This document shows, in pieces, positions 55,865 to 57,691 of a stretch of DNA of 57,691 nucleotides. The stretch is from contig CAJJLZ010000017.1 in the NCBI GenBank assembly GCA_905192745.1, positions 1 to 57,691 of the forward strand, read 5' to 3'. The DNA comes from an uncultured Oscillospiraceae bacterium. Its GTDB lineage: Bacteria; Bacillota; Clostridia; Oscillospirales; Acutalibacteraceae. Every line of letters starts with the position of its first letter. The first letter of the stretch is position 1. The position numbers and the translations under genes are program-made. Below the pieces are notes generated by a model. The model saw only the letters and a program-made list of their open reading frames with translations. It had not been told where the DNA came from and did not search any database.

Positions 55865-56230
55865 CTACTGCGTAACAAGAGTACGCTTTTTTCTCATGCG
55901 CTCGGCTGCCTGTCTGCGGGTAATGCGCTTGCGGCAATCCGGGCAGTATTTGACGCTGTTTGACTTCGACGCAAAGGACGCACCGCACACGATACACTTT
56001 CGCATATCGTCGGTATGGTAAAGCTCCGCAAAGAGCAGCTTATCAAGAGGAAGTACGGCAATCCGAAACCACTTACAGAGCAGCGAATAGGAAATGAGCT
56101 GCGGGCATACGCAAGTGTCCCCGTCGTCTAGTAAAATACAGTTGCCATTCTCGCAGTTGCAGCACTCCTTTTTCACAAGGGTGTTTACCTTGCGGCTTTG
56201 TCGCGGCGACAGCCGCTTAATCCCGGTCAT
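55865..56230 (-). CDS. Cysteine-rich VLP family protein
   Basis: A 121-residue protein with many cysteines. ECCNCENGNCILLDDGDTCVCPQ, SLLCKWFRIAVLPLDK and the C-terminal CIVCGASF / YCPDCRKR zinc-ribbon pair match the cysteine-rich VLP family found in clostridial conjugative elements. A role in transfer or regulation is unproven. It overlaps the next gene's stop by four bases. Confidence 0.85.
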   Translation of the reverse strand: MTGIKRLSPRQSRKVNTLVKKECCNCENGNCILLDDGDTCVCPQLISYSLLCKWFRIAVLPLDKLLFAELYHTDDMRKCIVCGASFASKSNSVKYCPDCRKRITRRQAAERMRKKRTLVTQ

Positions 56231-56433
56231 ACTTCATCAGCAGGATAAACGGCAAGCTCCCTGTACTCGGCTTCGGTCAGCGCGCCTACTTTGGAAAGGG
56301 TGCGCTTTGCAAGCTCCCGTAATCCCGCGTCCATGTAAGGCAGCGCAGCGGTCATGTCCTCTATAAGCTGCGCCTTGCTTCCCTCATGGTAAATGCTCAA
56401 AAGGTTTGTTTCCTCAACAGTAAATCTATTCAT
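56227..56433 (-). CDS. TTRAP-like transposon-transfer assisting protein
   Basis: A 68-residue helical protein: RFTVEETNLLSIY, MTAALPYMDAGLRELAKRTLSKV and LTEAEYREL fit the TTRAP family of conjugative-element proteins. The start at 56433 follows GGAGGT with a six-base gap; the ATG at 56439 abuts it. It overlaps its neighbours on both sides by a few bases, so it belongs to a tightly packed transfer operon. Confidence 0.85.
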   Translation of the reverse strand: MNRFTVEETNLLSIYHEGSKAQLIEDMTAALPYMDAGLRELAKRTLSKVGALTEAEYRELAVYPADEV

Positions 56434-56435
56434 GC

Positions 56436-57380
56436 TCATACCTCCAAATCGTGATTTTTTCTTTTTGCCGCTGCCTTTTTCGGGGCGGCTGTTTTCTTGT
56501 CTGCGGTAAGCTGCGCCCGGACAGAGGGGCGCGCTTTTCGGATATTCCGGCTTCTGTCCTCGCTTTTGTCTAAAAATGCAAAAGTGCCATGTCTGCCCTC
56601 AATCTTAGAAAAAGAAAGTGTTTTGCATGGCAGCATAGCAAACAGACGGTCGGTGTCCTTTGTAGAGGCTAACTGCATAAAGTAAGGCGAAAGCTCCACC
56701 ATGAAATGTGTTTTGTTGGGGCTGTTAGGGCTGTCCTGCCGCTTCATTTCCGCTACAATGCGCTGTGCTTCGGCTTCAATCCGGCTGTCATGCAATGCGG
56801 TAATATGCGCCTTGAAATCCCCCGGCTTTAAGCGGTCATAGCTGCGCTTTTCCTCCCGCATGAGAAAATGCAATGCTTCCGGGTCATTAGGCTGCGCTTC
56901 AAAGCGTTCAAACTTCCCAAGCTGCGGGTCGGGATTGCCGTCAAGATACTGTCCGGCGGGCTGCACCCGTTCTCCATGCTCATAGAGCAGCGTGTAATTA
57001 TCTGCGGGTAATGCCTGTTCCTTAACGTGCCGGAAATGCTGCGGATAGTCAAGCTCATAGAGATTGCCTTTGATTTTTCCGTTTACAATCCCGGTCAGCT
57101 CCACCGCATAGGCAAGGACTTTATCGCGCGTCTGTTCCCCGTAAAACCGCCATGTGTTATGCTGTCTTGTGCCTTTTAGAAAAACGTCGCGCTCCCGGAA
57201 GCAGCTCGTCCCGGACGGGCGGGAAAACCATAAAAGCCGCCTGTCCTCGGCTGTGGGGCTTGCCGCCGCTTTCTGTAAAATGTTTCTATCAAGGTCAAAA
57301 TCATTCTGATAAAAAGCGGTATTCTGTTTCATAATCGCTTCAAGGGAAGTGATAACGTCCACATCTTCAAACTTATTCAT
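56436..57380 (-). CDS. Conjugative-element protein, function unknown (DUF4316-like tail)
   Basis: No enzymatic family recognised. The 314-residue protein has an N-terminal part with many aromatic and charged residues (RLLWFSRPSGTSCF, HNTWRFYGEQTRD, GNLYELDYPQHFRHV) and a basic tail SVRAQLTADKKTAAPKK ending LEV, like the DUF4316/YodL proteins of Tn1549-like elements. The next protein upstream has a closely similar tail. It precedes the TTRAP gene on the minus strand, overlapping by four bases. Confidence 0.75.
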   Translation of the reverse strand: MNKFEDVDVITSLEAIMKQNTAFYQNDFDLDRNILQKAAASPTAEDRRLLWFSRPSGTSCFRERDVFLKGTRQHNTWRFYGEQTRDKVLAYAVELTGIVNGKIKGNLYELDYPQHFRHVKEQALPADNYTLLYEHGERVQPAGQYLDGNPDPQLGKFERFEAQPNDPEALHFLMREEKRSYDRLKPGDFKAHITALHDSRIEAEAQRIVAEMKRQDSPNSPNKTHFMVELSPYFMQLASTKDTDRLFAMLPCKTLSFSKIEGRHGTFAFLDKSEDRSRNIRKARPSVRAQLTADKKTAAPKKAAAKRKNHDLEV

Positions 57381-57383
57381 AGG

Positions 57384-57691
57384 TCAGCTCCTTTCCAAGT
57401 CCTGCGATTTTTGCTTCGTGGGTTTCTTCTTTCCCGCCCGTTCCTTATCCGCTTTGAGCTGCGCCCGGATAGAGGGCTTCTCTTTGCCGCGTTCTTTGTC
57501 TGCCTTAATCGCTTCCGCAAGGTCAACAAGGGAAATTTGTTCCCCGGCTTTTACCTTTGCTTCCAGTTCGTCAACAGTAGGGGTGTTGTTGATGATACCG
57601 TCAAAGCTGTTGTCATTCTGCTCGATTGTGTCCTCAACGTGCTTTAGCGGGTTTATCTTTTCCGGCTGTTGTGTCTGCTCCTGCAAAAACT
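57384..57691 (-). CDS. YodL/DUF4316-type element protein, partial (cut by window edge)
   Basis: Only the C-terminal 102 or so residues are inside the window; the frame is open through the right edge. It ends with SIRAQLKADKERAGKKKPTK and SQDLERS, the tail shared with the previous gene, preceded by a Glu/Asp-rich linker (IEQNDNSFDGIINNTPTVDELEAKVKAG). YodL/DUF4316 proteins are accessory proteins of clostridial conjugative elements with unknown function. Confidence 0.7.
   Translation of the reverse strand, partial: FLQEQTQQPEKINPLKHVEDTIEQNDNSFDGIINNTPTVDELEAKVKAGEQISLVDLAEAIKADKERGKEKPSIRAQLKADKERAGKKKPTKQKSQDLERS

Larger units (their letters stand above)
47347..57691. mobile_element. Tn916/Tn1549-like integrative conjugative element, int-proximal part (partial)
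   Basis: Base composition drops, and the gene set (Int, Xis, HTH_16-like and ORF7-like regulators, MobC, relaxase, Cys-rich VLP, TTRAP) is that of this element family. In Tn1549 the vanB operon sits between the int/regulator module and the transfer module; here that slot holds an arsenic-type cargo. The int end is at about 47347-47399, next to ychF; the other end lies beyond 57691. The exact junction and any coupling sequence cannot be set from one side. Family assignment is by recognition of the proteins. Confidence 0.85.

Noticed and set aside
55743..55997. 84-codon minus-strand frame overlapping the VLP gene
   Set aside because: Different frame over a recognised gene and a terminator; no family.

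Overview
The window looks like a GC-rich, low-GC-phylum Firmicute chromosome (Clostridia, Oscillospirales/Ruminococcaceae-like by gene content), interrupted at the right by an integrated mobile element. The taxonomy is inferred from gene order: ftsQ-ftsZ, ctsR-mcsA-mcsB-clpC, hisS-aspS, tilS-hpt-ftsH, rplI-dnaB. No rRNA, tRNA or CRISPR array was recognised.

Layout. 236-4975: division and envelope genes on the minus strand (ftsZ, ftsQ, a DUF2089 regulator, murA). 5009-12000: a secreted GH18 chitinase-like enzyme, a MATE exporter, metG-tatD and a small membrane protein. 12088-17012: the class III heat-shock operon ctsR-mcsA-mcsB-clpC, headed by a cluster of CtsR boxes over its promoter. 17339-17921: two tandem genes for tiny cysteine-rich membrane proteins, each behind a SigK/SigE-like promoter. 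18046-22717: minD, mgsA, hisS and aspS. 22753-26899: a minus-strand operon (alpha/beta hydrolase, membrane-fused MurF, Ddl, GNAT) that starts with a structured 5' leader; the same leader recurs at the left edge of the window (1-75). 27044-32351: a YfhO-like 900-residue membrane protein, then a DUF1538 membrane protein translationally coupled to a double P-II-domain protein. 32418-35417: a DUF815 AAA+ ATPase with a small partner, a sugar acetyltransferase and a SLOG-fold protein. 35470-38911: ilvB-ilvN-ilvC. 38946-39938: an XRE regulator with six 29-residue APFL repeats. 39952-47346: ftsH-hpt-tilS, dnaB, rplI, ychF.

From about 47347 to the right edge base composition falls and the gene set becomes that of a Tn916/Tn1549-type conjugative element: Int, Xis, the two small regulators typical of Tn916, an arsenic-type cargo (ArsR, ArsP-like permease, CcdA-like protein, small thioredoxin, and an Acr3 gene with most of its core missing), an XRE regulator, MobC and relaxase behind a candidate oriT, then a Cys-rich VLP protein, a TTRAP protein and two YodL/DUF4316-type accessory proteins. 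The last gene runs off the window, so the element's far end is not seen. Its int end lies only about 50 bp upstream of the ychF start codon.

Most notable for follow-up: the GNRA-capped leader hairpin found twice directly downstream of promoters; the paired Cys-rich mini-proteins with sporulation-type promoters; the DUF1538/double-P-II pair; the repeat-bearing XRE protein; and the cargo module with a collapsed acr3.
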